A stretch of DNA of 64,000 nucleotides from Deinococcus aquaticus (GCF_028622095.1 NZ_CP115165.1:372001-436000), one strand, 5' to 3'. Positions 53,086 through 63,456 are shown, counted from the stretch's first letter. Program-made: numbers and translations. The notes: generated by a model not told the origin, from the letters alone.

Positions 53086-53946
53086 TCAGCTTTCGCTGTA
53101 GCTTTTCTCGATGGGCATGCCCACGGCGTTGCCCCACTCGGTCCAGCTGCCGTCGTAGTTGCGCACGTTCGGGTAGCCCAGCAGTTCGCGCAGCACGAAC
53201 CAGCTGTGGCTGCTGCGCTCGGCGATGCGGCAGTACGCGATGACTTCCTTGTCAGCCGTGACGCCCTCACCCTCGTACAGGGCCTTGAGTTCGTCGGCGG
53301 ACTTGAAGGTGCCGTCCTCGTTGGTGGCTTTCGCCCAGGGAATGGAGCGCGCGCCGGGAATGTGGCCGCCGCGCAGCACGCCTTCCTGCGGGTAGTTGGC
53401 CATGTGCGTGACCTTGCCGCTGAACTCGTCGGGGCTGCGCACGTCGACCAGGGCGCCCTTGCCGTCCTGCACGGCTTTCAGGTGGGCCTTGACCTCGTCG
53501 CGGTAGGCGCGGAGGCTGTCGTCGCGGGTCAGGGCGGGGTACTCGCTGGCCTGCACGGGGGTGGCGTCGGTGGTGGTCTCGCGGCCCTCGGCCATCCACT
53601 TCTGGCGGCCGCCGTTCATGAGTTTCAGGTTCTTCACGCCGCTGTAGCTCAGGAACCAGTAGGCGTAGCTGGCCCACCAGTTGCTCTTGTCGCCGTACAG
53701 GATGATCTGGTCGTCGGCCCCGATGCCCAGGCTGCCCAGCAGCGCCGTGACCTTGTCGGGCGTGATGAAGTCACGTTCGACGGGGTGCCACAGGTCGGTC
53801 TGCCAGTCGAGTTTCACGGCGCCAGGGATGTGGCCGGTGTCGTACAGCAGGATGTCCTCGTCGACCTCGATCAGGCGGACGCCGGGGGTGTTCAGGTTCT
53901 GGGCGACCCAGTCGGTGCTGACCAGTACGTCTTTTACGTATTCCAT
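53086..53946 (-). CDS. Thiosulfate sulfurtransferase (two-domain rhodanese)
   Basis: A 286-residue tandem rhodanese moving sulfane sulfur from thiosulfate to thiol acceptors. The inactive N-terminal domain (5-125) shows [13 protein letters not shown], the catalytic C-terminal domain (135-280) [12 protein letters not shown] and the active-site loop YCRIAERSS with Cys239. The loop has Ala where most thiosulfate enzymes have Gly (CRIGERS). ATG 53946 follows GGAGG. It diverges from sufE, suggesting joint service in sulfur trafficking. Confidence 0.92.
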   Translation of the reverse strand: MEYVKDVLVSTDWVAQNLNTPGVRLIEVDEDILLYDTGHIPGAVKLDWQTDLWHPVERDFITPDKVTALLGSLGIGADDQIILYGDKSNWWASYAYWFLSYSGVKNLKLMNGGRQKWMAEGRETTTDATPVQASEYPALTRDDSLRAYRDEVKAHLKAVQDGKGALVDVRSPDEFSGKVTHMANYPQEGVLRGGHIPGARSIPWAKATNEDGTFKSADELKALYEGEGVTADKEVIAYCRIAERSSHSWFVLRELLGYPNVRNYDGSWTEWGNAVGMPIEKSYSES

Positions 53947-54016
53947 GTGTGTTGCCTCCTGTGGCTGGTGTGCGCCCGGCGGGGCCGGGGGATGAGACTT
54001 CGGGATGACCTCCGGG

Positions 54017-54046
54017 ATTGTACTCTGAGACGCCACTAATTGACAA
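54017..54046 (-). promoter_or_regulatory. Rhodanese promoter
   Basis: TTGTCA (54046-54041) and TACAAT (54022-54017) are spaced 18 nt apart, close to consensus, giving a leader of about 60 nt. A second -35-like TTGACC lies just upstream (54056-54051). Confidence 0.7.
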
Positions 54047-54107
54047 AAGAGGTCAACTGGACAGGGTCACCCAATCCCGCCCCCCCACCCGGCGCTACAG
54101 TACCCGC

Positions 54108-54557
54108 ATGAGCGACAGCGCCCCCGCCCCCCTGCCCGAGAAACTCCAGAGCATCGTCACTATGTTCCGCAGCGCCCCCAAGGCCCTGCGCCTCCAGGCC
54201 CTGCTGGAATACAGCAAGAAACTGCCCGGCCTGCCCGAGAAGTACGTCGAGCACCCGGAATTCCTGCAACCCGTCCCGGAATGCACCAGCCCCTTCTTCC
54301 TGGTCACCGAGCGCGACGACGCGGGCGGCGTGAACATGTACTTCAAGGTGCCCGAGGAAGCCCCCACCGTGCGCGGCTACGCCGGCATCCTGCACGAGGC
54401 CCTCAGCGGCGCCACGGCCGACGAGATCCTCAGTGTCCCCGACCAGTTCTACATGGACATGGGCCTGACCGAACTGATCACCCCCATGCGCCTGCGCGGC
54501 ATGGGCGCCATCCTGATGCGCCTGAAGAACGACGTGCGCGAACACGCCCAGGCGTAA
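54108..54557 (+). CDS. sufE: SufE-family sulfur acceptor
   Basis: SufE takes sulfur from the cysteine desulfurase SufS as a persulfide and passes it to the SUF scaffold. The 149-residue protein has the acceptor cysteine in QPVPECTSPFFL (Cys59) and the family tract LPGLPEKYVEHPEF, and ends MRLRGMGAILMRLK. Leaderless-type start: TACAGT (54096-54101) 6 nt before ATG. No other suf genes are in the window; the divergent rhodanese is the only sulfur neighbour. Confidence 0.93.
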   Translation: MSDSAPAPLPEKLQSIVTMFRSAPKALRLQALLEYSKKLPGLPEKYVEHPEFLQPVPECTSPFFLVTERDDAGGVNMYFKVPEEAPTVRGYAGILHEALSGATADEILSVPDQFYMDMGLTELITPMRLRGMGAILMRLKNDVREHAQA

Positions 54558-54603
54558 ACCAGGACCCACCCCGCAGGCCGCCCAGTGCAAACCCGGCGGC
54601 CTG

Positions 54604-54736
54604 ACAGCGGTTTCCAGTTCCATTGAGGGGCCAACAGCATGCCCCTCAACTCCACTTCCAACCGCTGTCTTTCTCAGGTGCTCGCTCCGCTCGATTCAGA
54701 GGTATTGAGGAATCCCAATACCTCTGAATTCTGCTG
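54604..54736 (-). repeat. Dispersed palindromic repeat, copy B
   Basis: The same element as at 46920-47055, in inverted orientation. Here the left hairpin is a near-perfect 14-bp stem, with gaggtattg repeated as caatacctc around 54698-54727. The right hairpin includes ttgaggggc/gcccctcaa inside the acagcggtt ends. It follows the sufE stop by 46 nt and the end of the opposing gene (54771) by 34 nt. Confidence 0.85.
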
Positions 54737-54770
54737 TGACGGCTACCAGCCGGTGCTCCAGCAGGGCCGT

Positions 54771-55337
54771 TCAGTCTTCGGGCAACACGGCGTCCAGAAG
54801 GAGGACGGTCAGGCTCAGGCCCAGGCCGTAGGCGACGTGCGCGCCCAGTCGGTTGGCGTGCCCGCGCGCGGGACTGCCGGCCGGGCCGTCCTGTAATCCC
54901 AGCAGCGGCACGAAACCCTCATCGACCAGCGCCCACAGGCCCACGCCGAACGCCGCGCCCTTGACCGGGTTGCCGCGCCCGGCGAGCGCGCCGTACAGGC
55001 CGCCGCTGACGGCTCCCATGCCCCAGTGGACGGCCTCGCTGAGGGCCGCGCGGGTCTGCTTACCCGGGGCGTGCCCGGCCACACCCTCGTAGGCGAGGCG
55101 GCCCAGGGCGGCGGTGCTGCTCTCGCCGGGTTCATGCACCTGCCCGAGCGGGGCGATGGAGTGCGCGTCGGGTTTCGGTTTCTGATCCTGGCCGCCCCCG
55201 TCGCTGTCAGCCCCTCCGCTGCTGCCCTCGACGAGCGGCGCGGCGCGGGTCCAGTACTGCCCCATGGCGAGGGTGCCGGCCGCGCCGCCGACGAGGCCGA
55301 TCAGGATGCTGCGGTAGGTGCTGTGACGGTGACTCAT
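54771..55337 (-). CDS. Membrane protein (DUF1440-like), unknown
   Basis: A 188-residue glycine/alanine-rich protein with a membrane segment at about 11-27, an acidic-polar loop (GGADSDGGGQDQKPKPDAHS) and further hydrophobic stretches at about 107-122, 128-144 and 166-184. The ALSEAVHWGMGAVSGGLYG region recalls DUF1440 proteins. Function unknown. Leaderless-type start: TACGGT (55350-55345) 7 nt before ATG 55337. Confidence 0.7.
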   Translation of the reverse strand: MSHRHSTYRSILIGLVGGAAGTLAMGQYWTRAAPLVEGSSGGADSDGGGQDQKPKPDAHSIAPLGQVHEPGESSTAALGRLAYEGVAGHAPGKQTRAALSEAVHWGMGAVSGGLYGALAGRGNPVKGAAFGVGLWALVDEGFVPLLGLQDGPAGSPARGHANRLGAHVAYGLGLSLTVLLLDAVLPED

Positions 55338-55433
55338 GCGGCCCACCGTACGGGGCTGGGAGCCGCACGACTCCCGCGCGGCCCCCAGAGTGAAGGTTTC
55401 CCTACCGTTGTCCCAGGGCTCCCTGAACGCGGG

Positions 55434-56063
55434 TCAGCCGAGCTGACTGACTTCCCGTTCCGGCAGTCCGGCGCGGTGCGCGGCCCGCAGCGCCGCGAGC
55501 GCCTGCCCACGGTGGCTGATGGCGCGTTTCTCGGCGACGGTCATCTCGGCCAGGGTGCGGGTGTCGCCGTCCGGGACGAACAGCGGGTCGTACCCGAAGC
55601 CGTTCTCGCCGCGCGGCCCTTCGAGGAGCGTGCCGGGCAGTTCGCCCCGGTACGTCTCGAGGTGCCCGTCCGGGTACGCCAGGATGATCACGGACACGAA
55701 TTTCGCGCGGCGGTTCTTCTGCCCGCGCAGGCGCTCGAGCAGGAACACGTTGCGTTCCGTGTCGTTCTCGGCGTTGCCGTAGCGGGCGCTGTACACGCCG
55801 GGCTCCCCGCCGAGCGCCTCGACCTCGATGCCGCTGTCGTCGGCCAGGGCCGGCAGGTTCAGCATGTGCGCGGCGGCGCAGGCTTTCAGGGCGGCGTTCT
55901 CCTCGTAGGTCGAGCCGGTCTCCTCGGGCAGCGGCAGGCCGTCCAGGCCGCGCAGTGTCCAGCCGAGATCACCCAGCGCCTCCTCGATCTCTCGGACCTT
56001 GCCGCTGTTCCCGGTCGCCACGACCACCATCATGCCTGCCCCTGCTGCCCCGTCACTCATCAC
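55434..56063 (-). CDS. rdgB: dITP/XTP pyrophosphatase
   Basis: A HAM1-family house-cleaning enzyme hydrolysing dITP, XTP and related non-canonical purine nucleotides to protect DNA. The motifs are VVVATGNSGKVREIEEAL, STYEENAALKACAAA, ADDSGIEVEALGGEPG, SARYGN, GENGFGYDPLFVPDG and KRAISHRGQAL. Leaderless-type start: TAGACT (56076-56071) 7 nt before GTG 56063, which selects the GTG and a 209-residue product; ATG is the next codon, and MVVVATGN is a further alternative. Confidence 0.95.
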   Translation of the reverse strand: MMSDGAAGAGMMVVVATGNSGKVREIEEALGDLGWTLRGLDGLPLPEETGSTYEENAALKACAAAHMLNLPALADDSGIEVEALGGEPGVYSARYGNAENDTERNVFLLERLRGQKNRRAKFVSVIILAYPDGHLETYRGELPGTLLEGPRGENGFGYDPLFVPDGDTRTLAEMTVAEKRAISHRGQALAALRAAHRAGLPEREVSQLG

Positions 56064-56118
56064 ACCCGCAAGTCTAGACGATAGGGCCGCGCAGCGAGTG
56101 AAAATCCCGACAGGAACG

Positions 56119-57558
56119 TCAGTGAGCCTGCGCCATGGCCTGCACCACGCGGTCCTGCACGGCCCGCAGGGTGAGGATGGGCGTGTCCTCGGGGCCGTTC
56201 ATCAGGACGGCGAAGGCCAGGGTGCGGCCGCTGCGGCCCGTCACGTACCCGGCCAGGGCACTCACGCCGGGCAGCGTACCGGTCTTGGCACGCACGTCGA
56301 GGTTCAGGCCGCGCATCCGCAGGGCCAGCGTGCCGCCGCGCCCGTCGTGGGCGGGTACGTTTTCGCCCGTCCCGGCCTGCGGGAGCGCCTCGATGAACGC
56401 GTTGCCCCGGCTGCGGTACAGCGCGGCGGGCAGCAGCCGCGCGGGCTGAGCGGCCCTCAGGGCGGCGGCCTGCGCGGCGGGCGTGGGGTACGGCAGGTCG
56501 TGCATGACGGTCAGCAGGGTGCCCAGCGCGCGGGGGCTCAGGCGGGAGTCGCGGCTCAGGCCGCTGCCGTCGGCGAGTTTCAGGCCGCTCAGGTCCACGC
56601 CGATCTGCCGCAGGAACGCCCGTTCGCGGGCCAGTGCGCCGCGCAGGGTGCCGTTCCCGCCGGGCGGATGCGCCAGTGTGGCCAGCAGACTCTCGGCCAG
56701 CAGGTTGTCACTGGGCCGCAAAGTGCGGGCCAGCACGGCCTGCGGCGACTCGCTGCGCACCACGGCCACGCCCTGCTCGGGCCGCCGGGCGACCGGCACG
56801 AACACCTCCGGTTCGGCGGGCTTCTCCCCCGCCCCGGCCGGAGGGGTGGGCGGCAGGTACGGGGTGAACGGCGCGGCCCGCCCCGGCGTGTCAGAGGCCA
56901 CCTGCACGCCCGCCCGGCGCAGTTCGGCGGTCAGAGCCGCGCCCAGCCGCGCGTGGGCCTGCGCGGCGCCCGGCGGCGGCTCGTCACGCCAGCCCTCCAG
57001 TCGCAGACCGGTCAGGGGCACCCCGACGATCAGCGAGGCGAAACTCGCGGTGTCCAGGGTCTCGTCCAGCCGGACCTCGCCCACCTCGCGCAGCCCGCGT
57101 GCGTACGCCTGCCGCGCCAGCGAGCGCAGGCTGTACCCGCCGCCGCTCACGCTGAGGGTGGGGTCGCCGCTGCCGCGCAGGGTCACGGCCTTCACGCGCG
57201 CCTGCACGCCGCCCGCGCCCACCTGCGCGGCCGGGACGGTCAGCTGCGCCGTCCACGCGCCCCCCGCGCCGCCCACGCCGTGCAGGACCGAGGCGGCCGT
57301 GACCAGTTTGGTCGTGCTGGCCGGAATGAACGCCCCGTCCGGCTCCTGCGCTTCCAGGACCGGGCCGCCCCCCACCTCGCGCAGCAGGATGCCCACGCGC
57401 ACGCCGCGCGGCAGGTCCGCCAGGGCCGCCTGCACGCCTGCACTCAGGCCCGGTTCGCGCGTCAGGTGAAAGGCGCCCGCAGAGGCCGGGAGGGGCGCCG
57501 GGGCCACGGCCGCGCCGCCGGGCAGCAGAAGCAGCGAGAGCAGCAGAAGACGGCGCAT
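56119..57558 (-). CDS. dacB: D-alanyl-D-alanine carboxypeptidase/endopeptidase (PBP4, S13)
   Basis: A penicillin-binding protein trimming or cutting peptidoglycan cross-links. The 479-residue precursor has signal peptide [19 protein letters not shown]. The active-site motifs are S81-T-T-K84, SDN in [13 protein letters not shown], and KTG in [16 protein letters not shown], the S13 triad, with the extra inserted domain between the first two. Leaderless-type start: TATCCT (57571-57566) 7 nt before the ATG. Confidence 0.94.
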   Translation of the reverse strand: MRRLLLLSLLLLPGGAAVAPAPLPASAGAFHLTREPGLSAGVQAALADLPRGVRVGILLREVGGGPVLEAQEPDGAFIPASTTKLVTAASVLHGVGGAGGAWTAQLTVPAAQVGAGGVQARVKAVTLRGSGDPTLSVSGGGYSLRSLARQAYARGLREVGEVRLDETLDTASFASLIVGVPLTGLRLEGWRDEPPPGAAQAHARLGAALTAELRRAGVQVASDTPGRAAPFTPYLPPTPPAGAGEKPAEPEVFVPVARRPEQGVAVVRSESPQAVLARTLRPSDNLLAESLLATLAHPPGGNGTLRGALARERAFLRQIGVDLSGLKLADGSGLSRDSRLSPRALGTLLTVMHDLPYPTPAAQAAALRAAQPARLLPAALYRSRGNAFIEALPQAGTGENVPAHDGRGGTLALRMRGLNLDVRAKTGTLPGVSALAGYVTGRSGRTLAFAVLMNGPEDTPILTLRAVQDRVVQAMAQAH

Positions 57559-57634
57559 CCCCCGCAGGATAGCGGCAAGCGCCGGGACGAACGTGCGGGC
57601 AGGCCCGGCGGCGCGGCCTGAAGTCAGGGCAGGG

Positions 57635-58648
57635 TCACATCACGCTGTCACTTTCACGCAGCAGGATGGGCGCCTGGAACGCGGCGGGCAGCCACTGGTC
57701 CTGCGCGTGAATCGCCTGGGGCGGGCAGGAGTGCAGGCAGGCCATGCAGCCCGTGCAGGCCGTGAGGTTCAGCAGCAGGCGCACGCCGCCGTCGGGTTGC
57801 AGGTCGCGGGTGATGGCGTCGGTGGGGCACACGTTCGTGCACACGGGGCAGTCGATGCAGGTGTCGTCGATCAGCGGGGCAGGCCAGTACAGGCCCACTC
57901 CCTCGGGTGGCGCGGGTTTCAGGGTGCGGGCGCGCCACTGCCATTCCTGCGGGGTGCGGTCCTCGGGCACGCTCCAGTCCACGAACGGCAGCGGGCTTTC
58001 CGGGAGGCTCTGCGCGACCTGCTGCCCGGCCGCGCGGAACATCGCGCCAAACGCGCCGCGCCGCGAGACTTTCAGGGCGCGGCCAGCGTCTTCCGGCGTG
58101 ACCGCACGGACCGTGACCGGCGCGGGGCGGCCGGTCGGGGCGCGCAGACGCTGCGTTTCTTCCAGCACACGCTCCAGGCGGGCGGGCACGTCGGGCGCGC
58201 CGACCGCGCAGGTGTCGCAGGCCCCGTGAATCAGGGTCAGCGGGGTGTTCCACGCGCCGGCCGCCGACAGCAGCGCGGGTGTCACGCGGCCCAGGCAGGG
58301 CAGACTGGGGCCGCCCGCGCCGCTCTGCGAGCAGGTCAGGCTGGCGTCCTGCGCCGGAGCGCCCGGCTGGGACTGCTGGTCTTTCACGCTCTGCAGGGCG
58401 GGCAGCAGGTTGTACTCCAGCGCGCCGGTCGGGCAGACCTGCACGCACAGGCCACAGCCGGTGCACAGGTCCGCGTCGATCTGAATGCTGGCCCCGACCA
58501 TGCCGACGTTGATGGCGTCGTGCGGGCAGGTGGCGTGGCAGGCGTCACACCCGCCGACCGCCTGCCGTTCCAGCAGGCAGCGGGGCGGCGTGAACCTCGG
58601 AACGTGATTCCCGGAGTCATCCAGGCGGGCCAGAACACCTTGCAGCAT
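57635..58648 (-). CDS. Multi-cluster 4Fe-4S ferredoxin-type protein
   Basis: A 337-residue redox protein with four CxxCxxC-type cluster motifs: [15 protein letters not shown] and [17 protein letters not shown] near residues 33-80, and [17 protein letters not shown] and [17 protein letters not shown] near 265-315. This suggests four [4Fe-4S] clusters in two 2x domains flanking a ~180-residue middle with an additional CDTCAVG. Electron partner unknown. Leaderless-type start: TAGACT 6 nt before the ATG. Confidence 0.9.
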   Translation of the reverse strand: MLQGVLARLDDSGNHVPRFTPPRCLLERQAVGGCDACHATCPHDAINVGMVGASIQIDADLCTGCGLCVQVCPTGALEYNLLPALQSVKDQQSQPGAPAQDASLTCSQSGAGGPSLPCLGRVTPALLSAAGAWNTPLTLIHGACDTCAVGAPDVPARLERVLEETQRLRAPTGRPAPVTVRAVTPEDAGRALKVSRRGAFGAMFRAAGQQVAQSLPESPLPFVDWSVPEDRTPQEWQWRARTLKPAPPEGVGLYWPAPLIDDTCIDCPVCTNVCPTDAITRDLQPDGGVRLLLNLTACTGCMACLHSCPPQAIHAQDQWLPAAFQAPILLRESDSVM

Positions 58649-58657
58649 GAGCGGAGT

Positions 58658-59623
58658 CTACGCGCCCGGCGGCCCGGAAGCCCGTGAGGCCACGCCAAGT
58701 GCGGCGCGCACGGCGCTGGCCACCTCGTGCGGGTGGGTCCAGTGCAGCTGGTGGCCGCCGCCGGGCAGGTCGAGCTGCGCCGCGTTCGGCAGCAGGGGCG
58801 TCAGGAGGTCGGCGTGCTGCGCGGGCGGCGACAGCCGGTCCTGCCGCCCCGCCAGCACCGTGACGGGCACCGTCAGCGCCGGGTAGTGGGGTTGCAGGGC
58901 CGCGAGCTCCCGGCTCAGGGTGCGGTTCTCGCCGGCCAGGGCGTGCACCTGCGCGCGGCGGCGCGAGAAGGCCAGCATCAGCGTATGCCACAGCGGCGGG
59001 ACCGGGTACGGGTGGAAGGCGCGGCGGCCCTCGATGCGCGCCACGATCCGCCCGACCGGCAGCAGCAGCGCGCGGGTCAGCAGGGCCTCCAGGCCCGGCA
59101 CAAGCGGCACGAACGCCAGCGGGCGGGTCAGGCCGCGCGCCGGGTGCGACAGCGGCGCAATCAGCACCAGCGCCGAGACCCGCTCGGGGTGCCGGGCGGC
59201 CAGGGCCAGCGCGACCGCCGCGCCGTACGAGTGCCCCAGCACCGTCACCTGCGGGACGTTCAGGTAGTCGAGCAGTTGCGTCAGGCGGCGCACGTTCAAC
59301 TCCAGCGTGACGGGCGTGCCGGGCCGCGCGGGCGTGTACCCGTGACCGGGGCGGTCCGGGGCGATCAGGTACGCGCCGTCCAGCAGCGGCCACAGCGGGC
59401 ACAGCGGCCAGTCCAGGGTGACGCCGTCGCTGCCGTGGATCAGCAGCAGGGGCGGCGCAGTCGGGGGGCCGCTCAGCAGCGTGTGGGTGGGGCCGTCCGG
59501 GAGGGGCAGGACCGGGCCGGGCGGCGGAATGCGGCGCGGCAGGCGGCGGGCGTGCCGGGACGTGACCGCCACGCCCAGCGCCAGCAGCGGCAGCGCCGCC
59601 CAGGACCAGCGGGCGCGCGTCAC
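58658..59623 (-). CDS. Alpha/beta hydrolase, membrane-anchored or secreted
   Basis: A 321-residue hydrolase. The GTG start overlaps the DUF454 stop (GTGA) and opens with a hydrophobic segment, RWSWAALPLLALGVAV. The fold shows LLLIHGSDG, PDRPGHG, the nucleophile elbow LGHSYGAAVALALA, an acid in LAGRQDRLSPP and a histidine in GGGHQLHWTHP. It fits the broad epoxide hydrolase/haloperoxidase-like group; substrate unknown. The frame runs on upstream through the DUF454 gene in another frame, which is not coding. Confidence 0.85.
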   Translation of the reverse strand: MTRARWSWAALPLLALGVAVTSRHARRLPRRIPPPGPVLPLPDGPTHTLLSGPPTAPPLLLIHGSDGVTLDWPLCPLWPLLDGAYLIAPDRPGHGYTPARPGTPVTLELNVRRLTQLLDYLNVPQVTVLGHSYGAAVALALAARHPERVSALVLIAPLSHPARGLTRPLAFVPLVPGLEALLTRALLLPVGRIVARIEGRRAFHPYPVPPLWHTLMLAFSRRRAQVHALAGENRTLSRELAALQPHYPALTVPVTVLAGRQDRLSPPAQHADLLTPLLPNAAQLDLPGGGHQLHWTHPHEVASAVRAALGVASRASGPPGA

Positions 59624-60009
59624 GGCGTGTCCCGCCGGGTGGGAACGCGCAGCGTGATGAACAGCACCCCGGCCAGCCCCACCAGTACCCACGCGACCTG
59701 CCCGGCCAGCACCGGGATGCGCGGCACGCTCAGGCCCACGGCCAGCGCGATGGAGGCGCAGGCGATCCACTTGGCGCGCAGCGGCATGCCCCGCCCGGCC
59801 CGGTAATCCGCGACCAGCGGCCCCACCACCGGGCGCGACAGCAGCCACGCCTCCCAGCGAGGGTCGCCGCGTGAGAAGGCGGCGGCCGCCAGGATGAACC
59901 ACACGGTGCCGGGAAACGCCGGCAGGATCAGGCCCAGCAGCCCGAAGGCGCACAGCACGAACCCCAGCGCCACCCACAGCGACCGGAAGCGGGAGGGGGG
60001 GCGGGTCAT
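59620..60009 (-). CDS. DUF454 (YbaN-type) inner-membrane protein
   Basis: A 129-residue protein with the YbaN pattern: LWVALGFVLCAFGLLGLILPAFPGTVWFI as first hydrophobic stretch, then FSRGDPRWEAWLLSRPVVGP and two more helices near 82-99 and 102-121. Family function is unknown. Leaderless-type start: TACTCT (60022-60017) 7 nt before ATG. It is translationally coupled to the following alpha/beta hydrolase. Confidence 0.87.
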   Translation of the reverse strand: MTRPPSRFRSLWVALGFVLCAFGLLGLILPAFPGTVWFILAAAAFSRGDPRWEAWLLSRPVVGPLVADYRAGRGMPLRAKWIACASIALAVGLSVPRIPVLAGQVAWVLVGLAGVLFITLRVPTRRDTP

Positions 60010-60050
60010 GCCTGTCAGAGTAGCGCCTGTCCCGGCGTGCGTGCCGCCGC

Positions 60051-60572
60051 TCAGGCCGGATCGTGCGCGTGGGGCGGTAGGATCAGGATGCCGTCCTCGT
60101 CGGCACTGATCAGGTCGCCGGGGCGTACGGTCACCCCGGCGAAGGTGACGGGCACGTCGCGCTCGCCGGTCGTCGCCTTGCCGCTGCGGCGTGGGTGCAC
60201 GGCCAGCGCGCGAATTCCGACGTTCAGGCCGCGCAGTTCGGTGGTGTCGCGCACGCAGCCGTTCACGATCACGCCCGCCCAGCCCCCCTGCTCGGCCAGT
60301 TCGCCCAGTTGCCCGCCCAGCAGCGCGCAGTTCAGGCTGCCGCCGCCGTCCACGACCAGCACGCGGCCCTCGCCGGGCGTGCCCAGCACCTCGCGCACCA
60401 GCGGGTTGTTCTCGTGAACGCGCAGCGTGACGGCCCGCCCTGTGAAGCGCGGGCGACCCCCGAACTCCTGAAAGACCGGCGCGAACACCGGCGCGTCCGG
60501 GTACAGGTCGCTCAGGTCGGTGGTGGGCAGGTCGGTCAGCGGCAGGTCCTGTTCCGGCAGGTCGTGGGTCAT
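60051..60572 (-). CDS. rraA: RraA-family protein (RNase E regulator-like / HMG aldolase fold)
   Basis: A 173-residue protein with the RraA core: [49 protein letters not shown] and [14 protein letters not shown]. coli RraA inhibits RNase E; other members are oxaloacetate decarboxylase/HMG aldolases with a metal at the GCxRD Asp, so the true role here is open. GGAG precedes the ATG. The 25 N-terminal residues have repeated DLP/TDL turns not seen in E. coli RraA. Confidence 0.88.
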   Translation of the reverse strand: MTHDLPEQDLPLTDLPTTDLSDLYPDAPVFAPVFQEFGGRPRFTGRAVTLRVHENNPLVREVLGTPGEGRVLVVDGGGSLNCALLGGQLGELAEQGGWAGVIVNGCVRDTTELRGLNVGIRALAVHPRRSGKATTGERDVPVTFAGVTVRPGDLISADEDGILILPPHAHDPA

Positions 60573-60665
60573 GCTCCAGTCAAGCAGTCGCCCGGCGCGC
60601 GGGGCCGGTACCCGACCGGGAACGCCCCTGCAACCCGCGCGGGAACGCCCCGCCCGCCGGTGGGT

Positions 60666-61805
60666 TCAGGTGGAGGGCGCGGCCGGGTGGGTGGGCGCGT
60701 GGTGGATGCGGCCCGCGTGCCCGCTCAGGAACGATCCGTCGTACCCGCGCCGCCACGCCATCAGTTCCGCCAGGATACTCAGCGCGACCTCCTCGGGCGC
60801 CTCGGCCCCCAGGCGCAGGCCGATGGGCGAACGCAGGCGCGAGAGTTGCGCGTCCGTGAAGGTCACGCCCTCGCCTTCCAGCGTGGCGAGCAGGTCCAGC
60901 GCGCGGCTGCGGGGGCCGAGCACGCCCACGTACTCCGCGCCGGATTCCAGCGCGTGCCGCAGACAGATCCGGTCCCGGTCCACGTGGTGGTTCATGACGA
61001 TCAGGTGCGCGCGCGGCGAGGGCGTGAACGCCCCCAGGTCCTCGGGGCTCAGGTCGTGCAGGGTCGCGCCGGGGAAGCGGCCGGGCGTCAGGTACGCGCC
61101 GCGCGGGTCGATCACGTGCACGTCGTAGCCCAGCGCGTGCGCCTGCGCCGAGAGCGGCATGGCGTCGTGCCCGGCGCCGTACAGCACCAGTTGCGGCGGC
61201 GGGCTGCTCAGGTCGATGAAAACCGGCGTGCCCTCCGCGCCGTCCGCTCCCGGCAGGGTCAGGGTCGCGGCGCGCGGTTCGCGGCTACCCAGGCGTTCCA
61301 GCGCCGCCGCGACCGCCGGGGCGTGCAGGTCGGCGCTCAGCGCGCCCAGTACATCAGCACCGGGCACCTCTCCGCCGGGCATGACCAGCGCGCGGCCCTC
61401 GCCGTACAGGGGCACGATCAGCGCAGCCGCCCGCCCCGCCTCCAGCGCCGAGAGCCACGCGGCCGTGACCGGATCGTGGGCGTCCACGCGTTCCACGCGC
61501 ACGTCCACGCTGCCGCCGCAGCCGATGCCCAGACCCCAGGTGGCGTCCTCGGACAGGTCATAGTGAGTGACGGTTGGCGCGCCCGTGCGGATCACGTCCA
61601 GCGCCACCTCGACCACCTCGGCCTCCAGGCAGCCGCCGGAGAGCATGCACACCTGCGCGCCGTCATCCAGGACCAGCATGCGGGTGCCCTCGCGGCGGTA
61701 CGCGCTGCCGTGCACGCCCACGACGGTCGCAATGGCCGCCTGTTGCCCCCGGCCCAGGGCGTCACGCAGGGCGCCCAGCAGGGCGCGGGTCTCAGCAGCA
61801 TTCAT
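60666..61805 (-). CDS. XdhC/CoxI family molybdenum cofactor insertion protein
   Basis: A 379-residue XdhC-family protein, which binds and sulfurates Mo cofactor for xanthine dehydrogenase-type enzymes. The N-terminal XdhC-CoxI domain shows ATVVGVHGSAYRREGTRML and MLSGGCLEAEVVE (conserved Cys); the C-terminal Rossmann domain has LVLYGAGHDAMPLSAQA and GVLGPRSRA. No molybdenum hydroxylase gene is adjacent. Start ATG 61805 has TACAGT (61819-61814) 8 nt upstream. Confidence 0.92.
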   Translation of the reverse strand: MNAAETRALLGALRDALGRGQQAAIATVVGVHGSAYRREGTRMLVLDDGAQVCMLSGGCLEAEVVEVALDVIRTGAPTVTHYDLSEDATWGLGIGCGGSVDVRVERVDAHDPVTAAWLSALEAGRAAALIVPLYGEGRALVMPGGEVPGADVLGALSADLHAPAVAAALERLGSREPRAATLTLPGADGAEGTPVFIDLSSPPPQLVLYGAGHDAMPLSAQAHALGYDVHVIDPRGAYLTPGRFPGATLHDLSPEDLGAFTPSPRAHLIVMNHHVDRDRICLRHALESGAEYVGVLGPRSRALDLLATLEGEGVTFTDAQLSRLRSPIGLRLGAEAPEEVALSILAELMAWRRGYDGSFLSGHAGRIHHAPTHPAAPST

Positions 61806-61934
61806 TGCCGCTCACTGTAGCGCCGCCAGGGTTGGCGCAAGGTGGCCCCTCTCCCGACTCTGGCGCGGTTGCCCCAAGGTTTCCTGGGCGGCCCCTCACG
61901 CGCCCGCACCCGCGCGTGCTTCACACTGGGAAGC

Positions 61935-62552
61935 ATGCTGGACAACATCCTGAATACCGTCAAACGAGGGGCCGAGCGGGTGCAGCGGCGCGGCGAGGAA
62001 GTCGCGCACGCCACGCGCCTGCGCATGGAAGTCTTCCAGCTGTCGCGGGAACTGGACGCCCTGTACGCCCGCCTGGGCCGCTCGTACCACGCCGGGGCCG
62101 ACGTGGAGGTCCTGAGCGGCGTGCGCGAGGACATCCGCCGCGTCGAGGAAGAAATCCGCGCCCGTGAACGCCTGATCACCGAACTCGGCGCGGACGCCGA
62201 GCCCGACATGCCCGCCCCAGGACCGGCCACCGACACCGGACTGGTCAGCGCGGCCACCCCTGGGAGCACGCCCGCGCCCCGGACCGAGCCGACCGTCCCC
62301 GCCCCCGTTCCCCACCCGACCCAGCACCCCACTCCGCACCCGACCCCGGAGGTCCGCATGACGAAAGACACCGATACCCCCATCCCCACCACGCCCGACC
62401 CGACCGTGCAGCACAGCGACGAGAAACTCCCGCTGGGCGATCAGACCGCCAGCATGGGCAACGAGGCCGCCCGCGACGACATGGCCCGCCACCAGAACAC
62501 CATCGAGGAAGGCAAGGCCGCCAGCCGCAACCCCGACCCGCTGGACAAGTAA
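61935..62552 (+). CDS. Coiled-coil protein with disordered C-terminal half, unknown
   Basis: A 205-residue protein. Residues 1 to about 90 are strongly helical and charged (RMEVFQLSRELDALYARLG; GVREDIRRVEEEIRARERL), a probable coiled coil. Residues 95-140 are Pro/Thr-rich, and 141-205 a hydrophilic tail. No family recognised. CACACT lies 7 nt before ATG 61935. A strong SD and an in-frame ATG at 62358 could start the last 64 residues separately. Confidence 0.72.
   Translation: MLDNILNTVKRGAERVQRRGEEVAHATRLRMEVFQLSRELDALYARLGRSYHAGADVEVLSGVREDIRRVEEEIRARERLITELGADAEPDMPAPGPATDTGLVSAATPGSTPAPRTEPTVPAPVPHPTQHPTPHPTPEVRMTKDTDTPIPTTPDPTVQHSDEKLPLGDQTASMGNEAARDDMARHQNTIEEGKAASRNPDPLDK
62348..62360 (+). 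promoter_or_regulatory. Internal Shine-Dalgarno and in-frame ATG
   Basis: GGAGG at 62348-62352 lies 5 nt before ATG 62358-62360, in frame with the gene at 61935 (its codon 142). It would yield a 64-residue product starting MTKDTDTPIPTTP. The Pro-rich linker just before it supports two separable products. Confidence 0.45.
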
Positions 62553-62621
62553 GGAAAGCAGGAGGCGGGGAGCGGTGCGCGGGAGTCAGGAACACTGACC
62601 GCGCACCGCCTCCCGCTTCGC

Positions 62622-63410
<789 letters not shown>

Positions 63411-63456
63411 GCCCGTCAGGGTACCGCCTGCCGGGGCGCGCGGTACACTCGCCCGC

